Below, piece by piece: positions 7,673 to 16,887 of a DNA stretch of 64,000 bases. Every line of letters begins with the position of its first letter. Position 1 is the first letter of the stretch. Under the pieces are notes generated by a model. The model saw nothing but the letters and a program-made list of their open reading frames with translations, had not been told where the DNA came from and searched no databases. The stretch comes from Paenibacillus sp. 32352 (lineage in GTDB: Bacteria > Bacillota > Bacilli > Paenibacillales > NBRC-103111): assembly GCF_002042965.1 (NCBI RefSeq), contig NZ_MZNT01000005.1, forward strand, positions 62,001 to 126,000, read 5' to 3'. The translations under genes and the position numbers were made by a program.

Positions 7673-9259
7673 ATGTTTAAAGTGTTAGTAATGGATGGCA
7701 TTAGCGACATGGGAATTCAAATGCTGTATGACGCAGAGGATGTTGCCGTTGAGAAGAAAAACGGTTTGTCCGAAGACGAGCTGATCGCCATTATCGCCGA
7801 TTATGACGCTTTGATGGTACGCAGCCAGACGAAAGTAACCGAGAAAATCATGAATGCCGCTGCTAAATTAAAAGTTGTAGGCCGCGCAGGCGTTGGCGTT
7901 GACAATATCGATTTGGAAGCCGCAACCAAACGCGGTATCGTGGTTATCAATGCTCCGGACGGAAATACCATCGCCACTTGCGAACTGACCTTCGCCATGA
8001 TGATGTCGGTCGCGCGTTCCATTCCTCAAGCTTACAAAAAAACGGTCGGCGGCGAGTGGGACCGCAAAACCTTCGTCGGCGTAGAGCTGCGCAACAAAAC
8101 CTTGGGTATCCTGGGTATGGGACGCATCGGCAGCGAGGTTGCGAAGCGCGCTAAAGTATTCGGCATGAATGTTATCGGATATGACCCGTTCCTGACAGAA
8201 GAACGCGCTGAGAAAATCGGTGTCAAATTAGGTACGGTTAACGAGATCGCCGCACAAGCCGACTTCATTACCGTTCATACGCCATTGACTAACGAAACCC
8301 GCCATATGATCTCCCGCCCGCAGTTCGAGCTGATGAAAAAAGGCGTACGCATCATTAACTGCGCGCGCGGCGGCATTATTGATGAAATGGCTTTGGTTGA
8401 AGCTATCGAATCAGGTATTGTAGCAGGTGCTGCATTTGACGTATTCGAACAAGAGCCGCCAAAACCGGATCATCCATTCCTGAACAACCCTAAAATTATC
8501 GTGACTCCTCACTTGGGAGCTTCCACTGTAGAAGCACAAGAGAACGTAGCGATTGACGTTTCCGAGGAAGTCCTTCATATTCTGCGCGACCAGCCGTTTA
8601 AAAATGCCGTTAACATGCCTCCTGTTCCTCCGACTGTGTTGAATAAGCTTCAGCCTTACTTCAACCTCGGCGAACAGCTCGGACAATTCGCAGGACAATT
8701 GACCGAAGGCGCCGTCAACGAAATCGTAGTGAACTATTCCGGCGATTTGAGCGATGTGGATCCTACTCCGCTTACCCGCTACATCGTCAAAGGCATTTTG
8801 GCTAATCAGCTGGAAGGCGTAAATATCGTAAATGCGATGCATTTGGCAAAAACTCGTGACGTCAACATCGTGACTCAAAAATCGACGGCATCCAAAACGT
8901 TCACGAACCTGGTATCCGTTACTTTAAAAACGAAAAATGAAGAGCGCACATTGGCTGGAACCCTGCTTGCAGGCTACGGCGAACGCATCGTGCAAATCGA
9001 TCAATATCCTGTTGATATTGCCCCTCACGGTCATCTGCTGCTGATCTCCCATAATGATAAACCGGGCATCATCGGTAAAGTGGGAACCTTGCTTGGCAGC
9101 AACGACGTGAACATCGCCTCGATGCAAGTGGGACGTAAAGTATTCGGCGGCTCCGCGATCATGGTTCTGACTACGGACAAAGCAGCTCCTGCAGACGTAC
9201 TGGAACAGCTTGCACAGCTTCCGGAAATCGAGAAAGTAGCTGACCTTACTCTGCAATAA
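7673..9259 (+). CDS. serA: D-3-phosphoglycerate dehydrogenase
   Basis: The 528-residue enzyme oxidises 3-phosphoglycerate to 3-phosphohydroxypyruvate, the first step of serine synthesis. Domain order: N-terminal substrate domain, NAD-binding Rossmann fold (GILGMGRIGSEVAKR near residue 146), catalytic Arg/Glu/His in the usual places (NCARGG, EQEPP, TPHLGAST), then an intervening ASB domain and a C-terminal ACT domain (HNDKPGIIGKVG, residues about 455-525). The ACT domain suggests feedback control by serine. GGAGG lies 10 bases before ATG. Expression is under the serine T-box just upstream, so the gene responds both to tRNA-Ser charging and, probably, to serine itself. Confidence 0.95.
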   Translation: MFKVLVMDGISDMGIQMLYDAEDVAVEKKNGLSEDELIAIIADYDALMVRSQTKVTEKIMNAAAKLKVVGRAGVGVDNIDLEAATKRGIVVINAPDGNTIATCELTFAMMMSVARSIPQAYKKTVGGEWDRKTFVGVELRNKTLGILGMGRIGSEVAKRAKVFGMNVIGYDPFLTEERAEKIGVKLGTVNEIAAQADFITVHTPLTNETRHMISRPQFELMKKGVRIINCARGGIIDEMALVEAIESGIVAGAAFDVFEQEPPKPDHPFLNNPKIIVTPHLGASTVEAQENVAIDVSEEVLHILRDQPFKNAVNMPPVPPTVLNKLQPYFNLGEQLGQFAGQLTEGAVNEIVVNYSGDLSDVDPTPLTRYIVKGILANQLEGVNIVNAMHLAKTRDVNIVTQKSTASKTFTNLVSVTLKTKNEERTLAGTLLAGYGERIVQIDQYPVDIAPHGHLLLISHNDKPGIIGKVGTLLGSNDVNIASMQVGRKVFGGSAIMVLTTDKAAPADVLEQLAQLPEIEKVADLTLQ

Positions 9260-9305
9260 TTTCACTTTGTTTCACGGACAACAAGATTTACTTCCTGCAT
9301 TCAAC

Positions 9306-9354
9306 AAAAAGAAAGAGCTTCCGATAATTTCTGTCGGAAGCTCTCTTTCTTCTT
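9306..9354. terminator. Bidirectional terminator between serA and resE
   Basis: Perfect arms AAGAAAGAGCTTCCGA and TCGGAAGCTCTCTTTCTT with T-rich flanks on both strands. It can end both the rightward serA and leftward res transcripts. Confidence 0.85.
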
Positions 9355-9403
9355 GTCGATATGTGATGCAGATCCGTGTAGAATCGTCCGATATCCTGCT
9401 TAC

Positions 9404-11248
9404 CTACCTAGGATCGCATGGAAGAATAACCGAAAAGGTCGTCCCTTGCCCTACCGTACTCTTTACTTGCACGGTACCCTTATGGGCTTCCACAATGCTC
9501 TTCACAATGGAAAGGCCAAGTCCGGTGCCTCCGCTCGTTCCCCGCGTACGGGCTTTATCCGCTTTATAAAACCGCTCAAATATATAAGGCAAGTCTCCAG
9601 CAGGTATTCCTTGTCCCTGGTCCGTAATCTCGAGCAAGATGGCATCCTTGCCCTCATAAGTATGCTTTGCGGCACGCAATTGGATTTGTGCTTGCGGAGG
9701 AGTATGGCGTATCGCATTATCGAGTAGATTGGTCATGACCTGCTCCAATCGATCTTCATCCGCATGGGCCAGCAGCAATTCCTCCTCGGGAAGATCCACC
9801 GTCATCGTGATGCCCCGCTCCTTGGACAGTACGGCGAATTTCCTGTGCATCCGCCTCATGAAATGAAGGATATCCACTTCACGGAAATTCATCTCCATAT
9901 TGCCGGTTTCCATCTTGGCCAGATCCAGAAGATCGCGTACCAGCCTGCCCATGCGAAGGGACTCGTCATGAATGACTTGGGCCAATTCTTTCCGTTCCTC
10001 CGGTGATGAAGCGATATCATCCACAAGGGCTTCGCTGTAGCCCTGAAGCATAGATAACGGCGTCCGTAGCTCGTGGGAAACATTGGCTACGAAATCCTTC
10101 CTCAGCTTATCCAGCCCGAACTCTTCCGTTACGTCCCTCATAACGGCAACGACTCCGCGGACGACATCGCGCGAATATAACGGAGCCATTACAACCGACC
10201 AGACTTCATTACGAACATGAAGCTTGGATGTGATCTCGGCAGCTCCGTTGATGACTTCCTCGAATAACGGTCGAACGGGCGGCGGAATCATATCGATATG
10301 CAAGCTTTGATCCCCTTCAGAATCCTTCTCCTGACCGAAGTCGGTCCATTGAAGCTGCCCCCAATCACGAACGATTTTATAGCCTTGGGGATTCGTAAGG
10401 ATCACTTGACCGTCTGCATCAAAAGTAATGACGGCGTCCGCCATGCTTCGCAGCACGCTGGACAGATGCTCCTTCTCATGATTCAGCGCCTTGATCGTAT
10501 CCGACAGCTCTTCTCCCATCCGGTTGAACGTTTTGGACAGCTCGCCGATCTCATCATCCGAGGAAATCGGTACCCGAGTACCGTATTCTCCATGCGAGAT
10601 TAAATCCGCGGCTTTTTTCAGCTGCTGCAGCGGCTGCGTAATTTTGGTCAACAGGAAGAAGGCGAAGAACGTTGTCATGAGGAACCCAGCAAGCGATACG
10701 TACGCAAATAAACGCATGACATAGGCTTGAGTCTCCTCTACCGACTGGGTCGATTGATACAGCACTGCCGCACCGATAATGGTTTGCTGGGACGCATCCT
10801 TCAAGGGGACGGCTACAGCGGAATACAAATTATTGGCTCGCTGTTTGCCCCCCGCCTTTCCGACAACCTTATTATCGATGATCTGACCTGCAAATACCTT
10901 CTGCATGTCCTGCTTGCTGAAGAAATCATCATAATGCAGATCCCCCAGACTGCCAGGCTCGAAATAACCGGATTGGTTAAACTGTTTGTCTAGAATAAAC
11001 ACGGTCGCTTCCTGAGCGCTCAGCAAATCGTTGACCATCGTAATATAGTGATTGTCCTCGCTATGAAGGGAAATGCCCTCTGCAACCTTGGAGCCCAATT
11101 TATGCAGGCTTTCAATCTGATCCTGCGACTTGGGGAATGAGGTCTGTATATATTGAAACAGGAACAGGCCTAATACCATCAAGATGACAGCAACCAGCCC
11201 GATAATAGTCAGCCAGAGCTTTCCGACAATACTTTTTAAAATAAACAC
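9404..11248 (-). CDS. resE: Sensor histidine kinase ResE
   Basis: The 614-residue membrane kinase partners ResD in control of aerobic and anaerobic respiration. Order: first membrane span near residues 10-30, an extracytoplasmic domain of about 140 residues, second span near 175-195, HAMP, a PAS domain (SMADAVITFDADGQVILTN), HisKA with the phospho-acceptor in VSHELRTPLSM, and HATPase with DNAIRH, DQGQGIP and GTGLGLSI. The GTG at 11248 is chosen because it directly follows the resD stop and GAGGTG lies about 10 bases upstream; a TTG six codons earlier overlaps resD. Position at the end of resABCDE fits B. subtilis. Confidence 0.9.
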   Translation of the reverse strand: MFILKSIVGKLWLTIIGLVAVILMVLGLFLFQYIQTSFPKSQDQIESLHKLGSKVAEGISLHSEDNHYITMVNDLLSAQEATVFILDKQFNQSGYFEPGSLGDLHYDDFFSKQDMQKVFAGQIIDNKVVGKAGGKQRANNLYSAVAVPLKDASQQTIIGAAVLYQSTQSVEETQAYVMRLFAYVSLAGFLMTTFFAFFLLTKITQPLQQLKKAADLISHGEYGTRVPISSDDEIGELSKTFNRMGEELSDTIKALNHEKEHLSSVLRSMADAVITFDADGQVILTNPQGYKIVRDWGQLQWTDFGQEKDSEGDQSLHIDMIPPPVRPLFEEVINGAAEITSKLHVRNEVWSVVMAPLYSRDVVRGVVAVMRDVTEEFGLDKLRKDFVANVSHELRTPLSMLQGYSEALVDDIASSPEERKELAQVIHDESLRMGRLVRDLLDLAKMETGNMEMNFREVDILHFMRRMHRKFAVLSKERGITMTVDLPEEELLLAHADEDRLEQVMTNLLDNAIRHTPPQAQIQLRAAKHTYEGKDAILLEITDQGQGIPAGDLPYIFERFYKADKARTRGTSGGTGLGLSIVKSIVEAHKGTVQVKSTVGQGTTFSVILPCDPR

Positions 11249-11249
11249 C

Positions 11250-11966
11250 TTATTTAGGCACCTCAAGCTTATAGCCGACGCCCCAAACCGTCGTGATCAT
11301 GGCAGCAGCATCCGGCGAAACTTTATTCAGCTTCTCCCGCAGTCTTTTGACATGGGTGTCCACGGTTCTAAGATCACCGAAAAATTCGTAGTTCCATACG
11401 TCCTTCAACAGCTCTTCTCTAGAAAATACTTTGTCCGGCGAGACCGCCAGGTAATGCAATAGCTCGTACTCCTTAGGTGTCAACGCCACCTCTTGTCCTC
11501 CGGCCGTAACACGGTGTGCATCATGCTCAATGACCAGATTCGGGAACACGATGTTGTTGCTCGTGTTAACATCTTTGGACAAGTACGCTGTAACCGAGGA
11601 ACGGCGCAATATCGCTTTGACCCGATAGATCACTTCACGAGGGCTGAATGGCTTCACGACATAATCGTCCGCTCCCATTTCGAAGCCCTGCACACGATTG
11701 GTCTCCTCACCCTTGGCTGTCAGCATGATGACCGGAGTGGATTTCACCTGACGCAATCTCGAGCATACCTCGTTGCCATCTATACCTGGAAGCATAATAT
11801 CGAGCAATATTAAATCATAGTCGTTCTCAACCGCCTTCTTCAAGGCCGTTTCTCCATCCTCCGCTTCCTCGATAGAAAAGTTCTCCTTCTCCAAGTACAT
11901 CCGCAGCAACCGGCGAATGCGCTCTTCATCATCGACAACCAATATGTTCATCTTTCTTTCTGTCAT
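11250..11966 (-). CDS. resD: Response regulator ResD (OmpR/PhoB family)
   Basis: The 238-residue DNA-binding response regulator has a receiver domain with the acidic pocket VVDDEE, the phospho-acceptor Asp in LILLDIMLPG and Lys in YVVKPFSP. A winged-helix domain follows, with the recognition region RTVDTHVKRLREKLN and the closing hairpin VWGVGYKLE. It should be phosphorylated by ResE, encoded immediately downstream. In B. subtilis ResD activates resA, ctaA, fnr and nitrite and nitric-oxide genes under low oxygen. Its own transcription here probably comes by read-through from resABC. Confidence 0.92.
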   Translation of the reverse strand: MTERKMNILVVDDEERIRRLLRMYLEKENFSIEEAEDGETALKKAVENDYDLILLDIMLPGIDGNEVCSRLRQVKSTPVIMLTAKGEETNRVQGFEMGADDYVVKPFSPREVIYRVKAILRRSSVTAYLSKDVNTSNNIVFPNLVIEHDAHRVTAGGQEVALTPKEYELLHYLAVSPDKVFSREELLKDVWNYEFFGDLRTVDTHVKRLREKLNKVSPDAAAMITTVWGVGYKLEVPK

Positions 11967-12002
11967 GAACCTTCATCCCTTTCCTGTTCCATTATCCCTG
12001 CA

Positions 12003-13229
12003 TTATACACCCGCGTAAGAGTGCAATCCCGCAATGACCAGGTTAACACCGATCAACGTAAACATAACGACGATAAATCCGATAACAGCCAGCCAAGCGG
12101 ATCTTTTACCCTGCCAGCCTCTGGACAGACGAAAATGCAGGTATGCCGCATAGTAGAGCCATGTAATAAGTGCCCACACCTCTTTGGGGTCCCAGCCCCA
12201 GAACCGCCCCCAGGCCTCCGCGGCCCATATCATGGCAAAAATAAGTGCGCCTAAGGTGAAGATAGGATAGCCGATCGCAATGGCGCGATAGCTGATTTCA
12301 TCAATATCTTCAGGGTCAATTTCCTTCATCAACGGACTGATTGCCGCCGACAAAGGCTTTCTTGCGATCAAACGGAGCACCGCATAAAGAATGAGGCCGC
12401 CGATGAATGACCAGATCACGGTATTCAGCTTTCTCGCCGCTCCGCTGCCCTTAAACCATCCCGGGGCTTCAAATAAAGGCTCGGTCAGTCCGATAAACGG
12501 TTTCATCTCAAGCACTTGAGAATCCTTAGGCATAACAATCGGAGGCAGTACGTACTCCGTCGTTTGCTGTACGGCTCCTTCCGCTGCCGGCATCGCGAAT
12601 TTGGCGCTGTAGCCTGCGGCATTGAAGCTAAAGATCATAACTACGAACGCTACGATGGTTACCAGGAAGAACATCGTGATCTCGACGCCAACTCTCTCCT
12701 TCTTGCCGGCTTGATCGCTGCTGTTGAAATTGATGGTTCGAAGCAAGTACATCAATCCGGCGGCGAAGCCTACTGCAAAGAACGCCTCACCGGCAGCTGC
12801 CGTGGTCACGTGAATTTTCAACCAGTAGCTCTGCAAGGCCGGGATCAGCGGTTGCACCTCTTTTGGAAATACCGATGCATACCCAATGATAATGATGCCT
12901 ACCGGCAATGCGAATACCCCAAGCACCTGCGAACGATAAATGAAGTACACGATAATAAACGCCAGCATGATCATCATCGCAAGGAAGGTCATAAATTCAA
13001 ACATGTTGCTTGTCGGTATATGACCTGCTTCCGCCCAGCGCTTGAAGAAGAAGCCCAGATGACAGAGGAATCCAATAATGGATAAGATAATCCCTGCATT
13101 CCCCCACTTCTCGCTTTTGGCCTCCGCATCCTGCCGGTTTAGCTTCTTGCCCGTAATGCCAATTACAAATACTAAAAATGCTGCGCTGTACACAATGAAA
13201 GCAAGCAATAACAAAGAACTGCTGTCCAC
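12003..13229 (-). CDS. resC: Cytochrome c maturation protein ResC (CcsA/CcsB type)
   Basis: The 408-residue polytopic protein belongs to the system II heme-delivery complex, which carries heme across the membrane and attaches it to apocytochrome c. The tryptophan-rich WWD signature is present late in the protein (WGRFWGWDPKEVWALITWL), and conserved His residues for heme lie around it and in IHVTTAAAGEAFF. It starts at a GTG that overlaps the resB stop codon by one base, so the two are co-translated. At least eight membrane segments are visible. Confidence 0.92.
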   Translation of the reverse strand: MDSSSLLLLAFIVYSAAFLVFVIGITGKKLNRQDAEAKSEKWGNAGIILSIIGFLCHLGFFFKRWAEAGHIPTSNMFEFMTFLAMMIMLAFIIVYFIYRSQVLGVFALPVGIIIIGYASVFPKEVQPLIPALQSYWLKIHVTTAAAGEAFFAVGFAAGLMYLLRTINFNSSDQAGKKERVGVEITMFFLVTIVAFVVMIFSFNAAGYSAKFAMPAAEGAVQQTTEYVLPPIVMPKDSQVLEMKPFIGLTEPLFEAPGWFKGSGAARKLNTVIWSFIGGLILYAVLRLIARKPLSAAISPLMKEIDPEDIDEISYRAIAIGYPIFTLGALIFAMIWAAEAWGRFWGWDPKEVWALITWLYYAAYLHFRLSRGWQGKRSAWLAVIGFIVVMFTLIGVNLVIAGLHSYAGV

Positions 13230-14911
13230 TACTTCAACACCCCTGCCTCTAATGTCTTGGGATCTACCTGAATCCCGGTTTTATGAAGAATGTGCGCCAC
13301 TTCTTTTCGAATGCCGAACCAGTTTTTGTTGGTGTGCGCACCTAACGACAGCTGCCCGTCGTCAATTCTTACCCAGACACGGCGGTGGTGCCAATAAAAG
13401 CCCATTACCAGGCCGATCATGGATATGGCTGCGCCTACCCATATGAAAGGAAGCGCTCGGTCCACGCGGATATTCAAGTAGCTTGTATAGGAAGAGAATT
13501 GTACATCTGACATCGAATTGACGGAGAGGTCCAGCTTCTTGGCAATCTCCCCGTTAATCTGATCTTGTGCAAATGCTTCTTTATCCACTTGTCTCGGGAA
13601 ATAGATAAACGGCTGGCCCTCCGGAGATAGTCCAGGCCCGGTTATGTAAAAGATAAACGCGGGAGCCTTTGCTACATTGGACTTCGTCATTGGAGTCCCT
13701 TTGTCGTCCAGGCCGAATTCAGGGAAATAGCCCTTCAGCTTGAACTGGTACGGACCGACTTTGTATTCGTCTTCCGGCCGGGTCATCGATAATTCCATGC
13801 TGCCGTATACTTCTCCTGTCTGTTTATCTTTCAGTGAAGGCTTCACGGAAATTAAGAGCGGATCTTCCTTGTAGTCGTACTGGTATGCTAGCAGGCCTTT
13901 ATAATTAAGCGGCTTGTTGACGATGATATCCTGACGATGAACTTCCTCTAGGGTTGGTTCCTTGAGCGGGTCATCACAGTTAGCCGTACATTTGTAGAGA
14001 ACGGCCTTGGTCTCGTAGATTTTGGCGACGGCTTGCTGCTTGGCCCGGAAATCGGCGGACATCTCGTCTTCCGAGTAATAGTCTACGGTAAATTTCTCGT
14101 TTTTCAGATAGTAGGAAGTAGAAGGGATTTTTACAGGAGTTCCTTCCGGAAAAGCAACGTACTGGTCCATATTCCATCCTGGAAGACTGCGCATAAGGAC
14201 GGCCATTAAAAAAATGATCAGCCCGATATGATTAATGTATGGTCCCCACCGGCTGAATCGGTTCTTCTCCGCAAGGAGCGCTGTACCGTCCGTATGAACT
14301 CGGTAGCGCTTCTTCTTGAGAAGCTGGGCCGTTTGTTCAATCCACGCCCTTGACTGTTGTTCTATATCGGCTTTCTCCGTGCTTTGCGTAATAGGACCGC
14401 TGTAAGATACTTTTTGCCGCAAAATAAAGTTGATATGTTTGCGAATTTGCTGCTTGCTGAGCGCCCGGTACAGCGGTAGGACACGGTCCAGACTGCAGAC
14501 CACAAGCGAAGTGCCTAGCATAAAAAGCAGTGTAATAAACCACCATGATTCGTATGTACGTGATAAGCCAAGCTTGTAATAGATATCCCCAATAATTCCG
14601 TACGTTTCCTTGTAGTAGGTCGACGGGTCGAAATTAATGAAGTTGCTTTCTTGCGTAAAGATGGTACCAAGAGCGGCCCCCAACAGTGTGATAATGATAA
14701 TATAGATGGCGATTTTCACGGAAGAGAAAAAATTCCACACCTTGTCAAGCAAACCCGGATTGGCCTTCTGCGAACGTCTTGCGACACCGTCATAACGCAT
14801 TTCAAGCGGTTCTGTACCATCATCGTCAAACAGCGGCTTGCCGCAAGACTCGCACAGCACGGTACCGACCAAATTTTGATGACCGCATTCGCATTTTGTA
14901 TTCTGAATCAT
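13229..14911 (-). CDS. resB: Cytochrome c maturation protein ResB, with N-terminal zinc ribbon
   Basis: The 560-residue ResB/Ccs1 protein is the partner of ResC in system II cytochrome c assembly. Membrane spans lie near residues 67-87, 124-144, 225-242 and 488-507. The large domain between the third and fourth spans is exposed outside. The N-terminus carries a short treble-clef-like ribbon before the first span (CECGH, then CESCGKP), not present in B. subtilis ResB as far as I recall. AGGAGG lies 6 bases before ATG. It is followed without gap by resC and preceded, across a 213-base spacer with a strong inverted repeat, by resA. Confidence 0.9.
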   Translation of the reverse strand: MIQNTKCECGHQNLVGTVLCESCGKPLFDDDGTEPLEMRYDGVARRSQKANPGLLDKVWNFFSSVKIAIYIIIITLLGAALGTIFTQESNFINFDPSTYYKETYGIIGDIYYKLGLSRTYESWWFITLLFMLGTSLVVCSLDRVLPLYRALSKQQIRKHINFILRQKVSYSGPITQSTEKADIEQQSRAWIEQTAQLLKKKRYRVHTDGTALLAEKNRFSRWGPYINHIGLIIFLMAVLMRSLPGWNMDQYVAFPEGTPVKIPSTSYYLKNEKFTVDYYSEDEMSADFRAKQQAVAKIYETKAVLYKCTANCDDPLKEPTLEEVHRQDIIVNKPLNYKGLLAYQYDYKEDPLLISVKPSLKDKQTGEVYGSMELSMTRPEDEYKVGPYQFKLKGYFPEFGLDDKGTPMTKSNVAKAPAFIFYITGPGLSPEGQPFIYFPRQVDKEAFAQDQINGEIAKKLDLSVNSMSDVQFSSYTSYLNIRVDRALPFIWVGAAISMIGLVMGFYWHHRRVWVRIDDGQLSLGAHTNKNWFGIRKEVAHILHKTGIQVDPKTLEAGVLK

Positions 14912-15035
14912 GATGTTCCTCCTGAGAGCTTCATGGAAAGCTTGCTTCTTGTGCCAAAGCCGATGATTCGTTGGAACATCCGCCTTGCCAGACTAATTGG
15001 ATTCATTGAGAATCGATATCCGTCTAAGTTACTGC

Positions 15036-15109
15036 GCTCATACAGCATTACGTAAAGGGAGTATCGGAAGGATAGCACGCCTTTACGTAATGAAATCACT
15101 GCTATGAGC
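15036..15109. repeat. Nested inverted repeat in the resA-resB spacer
   Basis: A perfect 13-bp inverted repeat, CATTACGTAAAGG at 15046-15058 and its complement at 15080-15092, has a 21-base loop. It is enclosed by a second 7-bp pair, GCTCATA at 15036-15042 and TATGAGC at 15103-15109. No T run follows on either strand, so it is not an ordinary terminator. In the res mRNA it would form a stable stem-loop between resA and resB, possibly for processing or attenuation. Confidence 0.75.
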
Positions 15110-15124
15110 ATCACCGCTGGATGA

Positions 15125-15655
15125 TTATTTACCGGATGCTGCTATGGAAGCGAAAGTCTGCTCAATATAAGCTTCGTCCATTTCGCCGATTTTAATCTTC
15201 GCAATCTTGCCGTCCGGAGAAATAAAAAAGGTAGTAGGGTACTGCATAACGCCGTACCGCTTACGAGTCTCTTCGTTGTCGTCCAGCAGAATGGGGAAAT
15301 TAATTTTGTACTGATCAATAAAGCTTTGAACCGTAACCTTGCTCTCCCCCAGATTTAATCCGAGTATTGCCGTCGTATCCTTGTTCATCTTATCGTAATG
15401 ATGCTGAATGGCCGGCATTTCGTTCTTACAAGGCGGGCAGAACGTACCCCAGAAATTAACCATAACGGACTTTCCCTTATAATCGGACAGCTTATGCTGC
15501 TTGCCGTCCAGGCCTACAAGCGTAAAGTCGGGTGCTTTGGAGCCTTCGACCGGCTTTTTATCCGTAGCATACAAATTGTTGAACATCGTAAGCGCACCGA
15601 TAACAATCACCGCGGCAAATATCACCATCTGAACCCAACGTTTATGTTTTCCCAT
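15125..15655 (-). CDS. resA: Extracytoplasmic thiol-disulfide oxidoreductase ResA
   Basis: The 176-residue thioredoxin-fold protein is anchored outside the membrane by one N-terminal span (residues about 9-28). The active site reads CPPC at Cys73-Cys76 inside WGTFCPPCKNEMP. ResA keeps the heme-binding cysteines of apocytochrome c reduced so that ResB/ResC can attach heme. The start at 15655 has GGGGTG 7 bases upstream; a TTG five codons earlier is less likely. A TATAAT box (minus strand, 15695-15700) about 40 bases upstream probably marks the res operon promoter, although its -35 is poor. Confidence 0.92.
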   Translation of the reverse strand: MGKHKRWVQMVIFAAVIVIGALTMFNNLYATDKKPVEGSKAPDFTLVGLDGKQHKLSDYKGKSVMVNFWGTFCPPCKNEMPAIQHHYDKMNKDTTAILGLNLGESKVTVQSFIDQYKINFPILLDDNEETRKRYGVMQYPTTFFISPDGKIAKIKIGEMDEAYIEQTFASIAASGK

Positions 15656-15720
15656 TATTTTACACCCCAAACCATCTCGGTCGATTCTATCCCCATTATA
15701 TCGAAATTTGGCGTCAGCGA

Positions 15721-16467
15721 TTATTTGCCTTTTTGAATTTTATGTGTCTTGAGAGCGCTATCGATCAGTTCTTTCACTTCCTGCGGTTTTAAAAGCCGGA
15801 ATTTGCCTCTGGGTACCCCGAGCAAAGGTATAGGACCGAATTGAACACGCTTCAGCTTAATAACCGGAAACTGGATCGCATCAAACATACGCCGAACCTG
15901 ACGATTTCTTCCTTCGTAAATGGTCATGGAGATTATAGTTTCATTTTTTTCCGGATTGACATCGTAATATTCAACCTCCGCAGGAGCTGTCATTCCGTCC
16001 TCAAGCTGAATCCCTTCGCGGAGCTTGTCCAGAAGTGAACCGTGCGGCACCCCTTTGACGGTTGCATGATATGTACGTGGAACATGATGCTTCGGATGCG
16101 TTAGCAGATTGGCGAAATCGCCGTCGTTCGTCAACAGAAGCAAGCCTTCGGTGTCGTAGTCCAGCCGGCCTACGGGGTAGATTCGTTCCTTAATTTCTTT
16201 CATGAAATCCGTAACGATTTTGCGGCCGCCAGGGTCGGAAGCGCTAGTAATGACGCCCTTCGGCTTGTTGAACAGGACGTAAACCTTCTTTTGCTGACGA
16301 ATAGCCCGTCCATCTACGTGAATCACATCCTTTTGGGGATCAACCTTTACCCCTAAAGTTGTGATTACCTTATCGTTCACCTGCACGCGGCCTGCAGTGA
16401 TCAATTCCTCACATTTTCTCCGGGAGGCCACTCCCGCTTCTGCCAATACTTTTTGTAATCGTTCCAT
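15721..16467 (-). CDS. rluB: 23S rRNA pseudouridine synthase RluB/RsuA family
   Basis: The 248-residue enzyme modifies a uridine in 23S rRNA (B. subtilis RluB acts on U2633). An N-terminal S4 RNA-binding domain (residues 1-48: RLQKVLAEAGVASRRKCEEL) is followed by the catalytic domain. Its active-site Asp is in GRLDYDTEGLLLLTNDG (near Asp104), and the conserved EGRNRQVRRMF closes the family signature. It sits between the spmB block and res genes, as in B. subtilis. AGGTG lies about 11 bases upstream of ATG. Confidence 0.92.
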   Translation of the reverse strand: MERLQKVLAEAGVASRRKCEELITAGRVQVNDKVITTLGVKVDPQKDVIHVDGRAIRQQKKVYVLFNKPKGVITSASDPGGRKIVTDFMKEIKERIYPVGRLDYDTEGLLLLTNDGDFANLLTHPKHHVPRTYHATVKGVPHGSLLDKLREGIQLEDGMTAPAEVEYYDVNPEKNETIISMTIYEGRNRQVRRMFDAIQFPVIKLKRVQFGPIPLLGVPRGKFRLLKPQEVKELIDSALKTHKIQKGK

Positions 16468-16487
16468 TGGACTGTATTCACCTCAAC

Positions 16488-16829
16488 CTAATGATACCTA
16501 TCATCAGGTGAAATCACAAGTTGAGACCATGGGAAAAAAGCTCCCGGACACGAAATACTGTGCGGAAATATGTCATCCGGTTGAAAACGCCATGCTTCCG
16601 CAAGCCGGATGATCAGTTTATTCAAAATAAACAGCTGCTCTTTCTCCTTAACCGTATAGCTGTAACGGGGCTCAGAGAAATCGCCTTCCACACAAATGTG
16701 AATATACAGGGGGTCGGTTTGCTCGGAAGCCGGGATAATGGTGCCATCCCGGGAGATGAAGAAATCATAGCCTTTACCGTTAATGGAGGGACATACCGAA
16801 TGGTGGATAATAATGCCGTAATACTGCAC
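16488..16829 (-). CDS. Compact amidase_2/PGRP-fold protein, 113 aa
   Basis: The protein resembles a shortened N-acetylmuramoyl-L-alanine amidase (amidase_2) domain. Seen are IIIHHS at residues 6-11 (first zinc His), GYDFFISRDGTI (usually GYHFxIxRDGTI), a HICVEGDF strand, and near the C-terminus SCPGAFFPW, which matches the CPGxxFPW zinc-cysteine end of the family. The second zinc His normally lies eight residues before this Cys; here a His is only four before. No signal peptide is visible, so the protein is probably cytoplasmic. It may be an active small amidase, a spore-associated wall enzyme or a non-catalytic binder. It is followed by rluB and preceded by spmB. Confidence 0.65.
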   Translation of the reverse strand: MQYYGIIIHHSVCPSINGKGYDFFISRDGTIIPASEQTDPLYIHICVEGDFSEPRYSYTVKEKEQLFILNKLIIRLAEAWRFQPDDIFPHSISCPGAFFPWSQLVISPDDRYH

Positions 16830-16887
16830 TCAGCTCACCTCTTATCTGTTAGCTGGTACAGTATATGTGCGGAGAATTTTGGGGGTT

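Noticed and set aside
14908..15114. A 68-codon minus-strand frame between resA and resB that overlaps the resB start by four bases
   Set aside because: It runs through the inverted repeat, has no ribosome binding site at its ATG and an unlikely composition. I treat the gap as a non-coding spacer.
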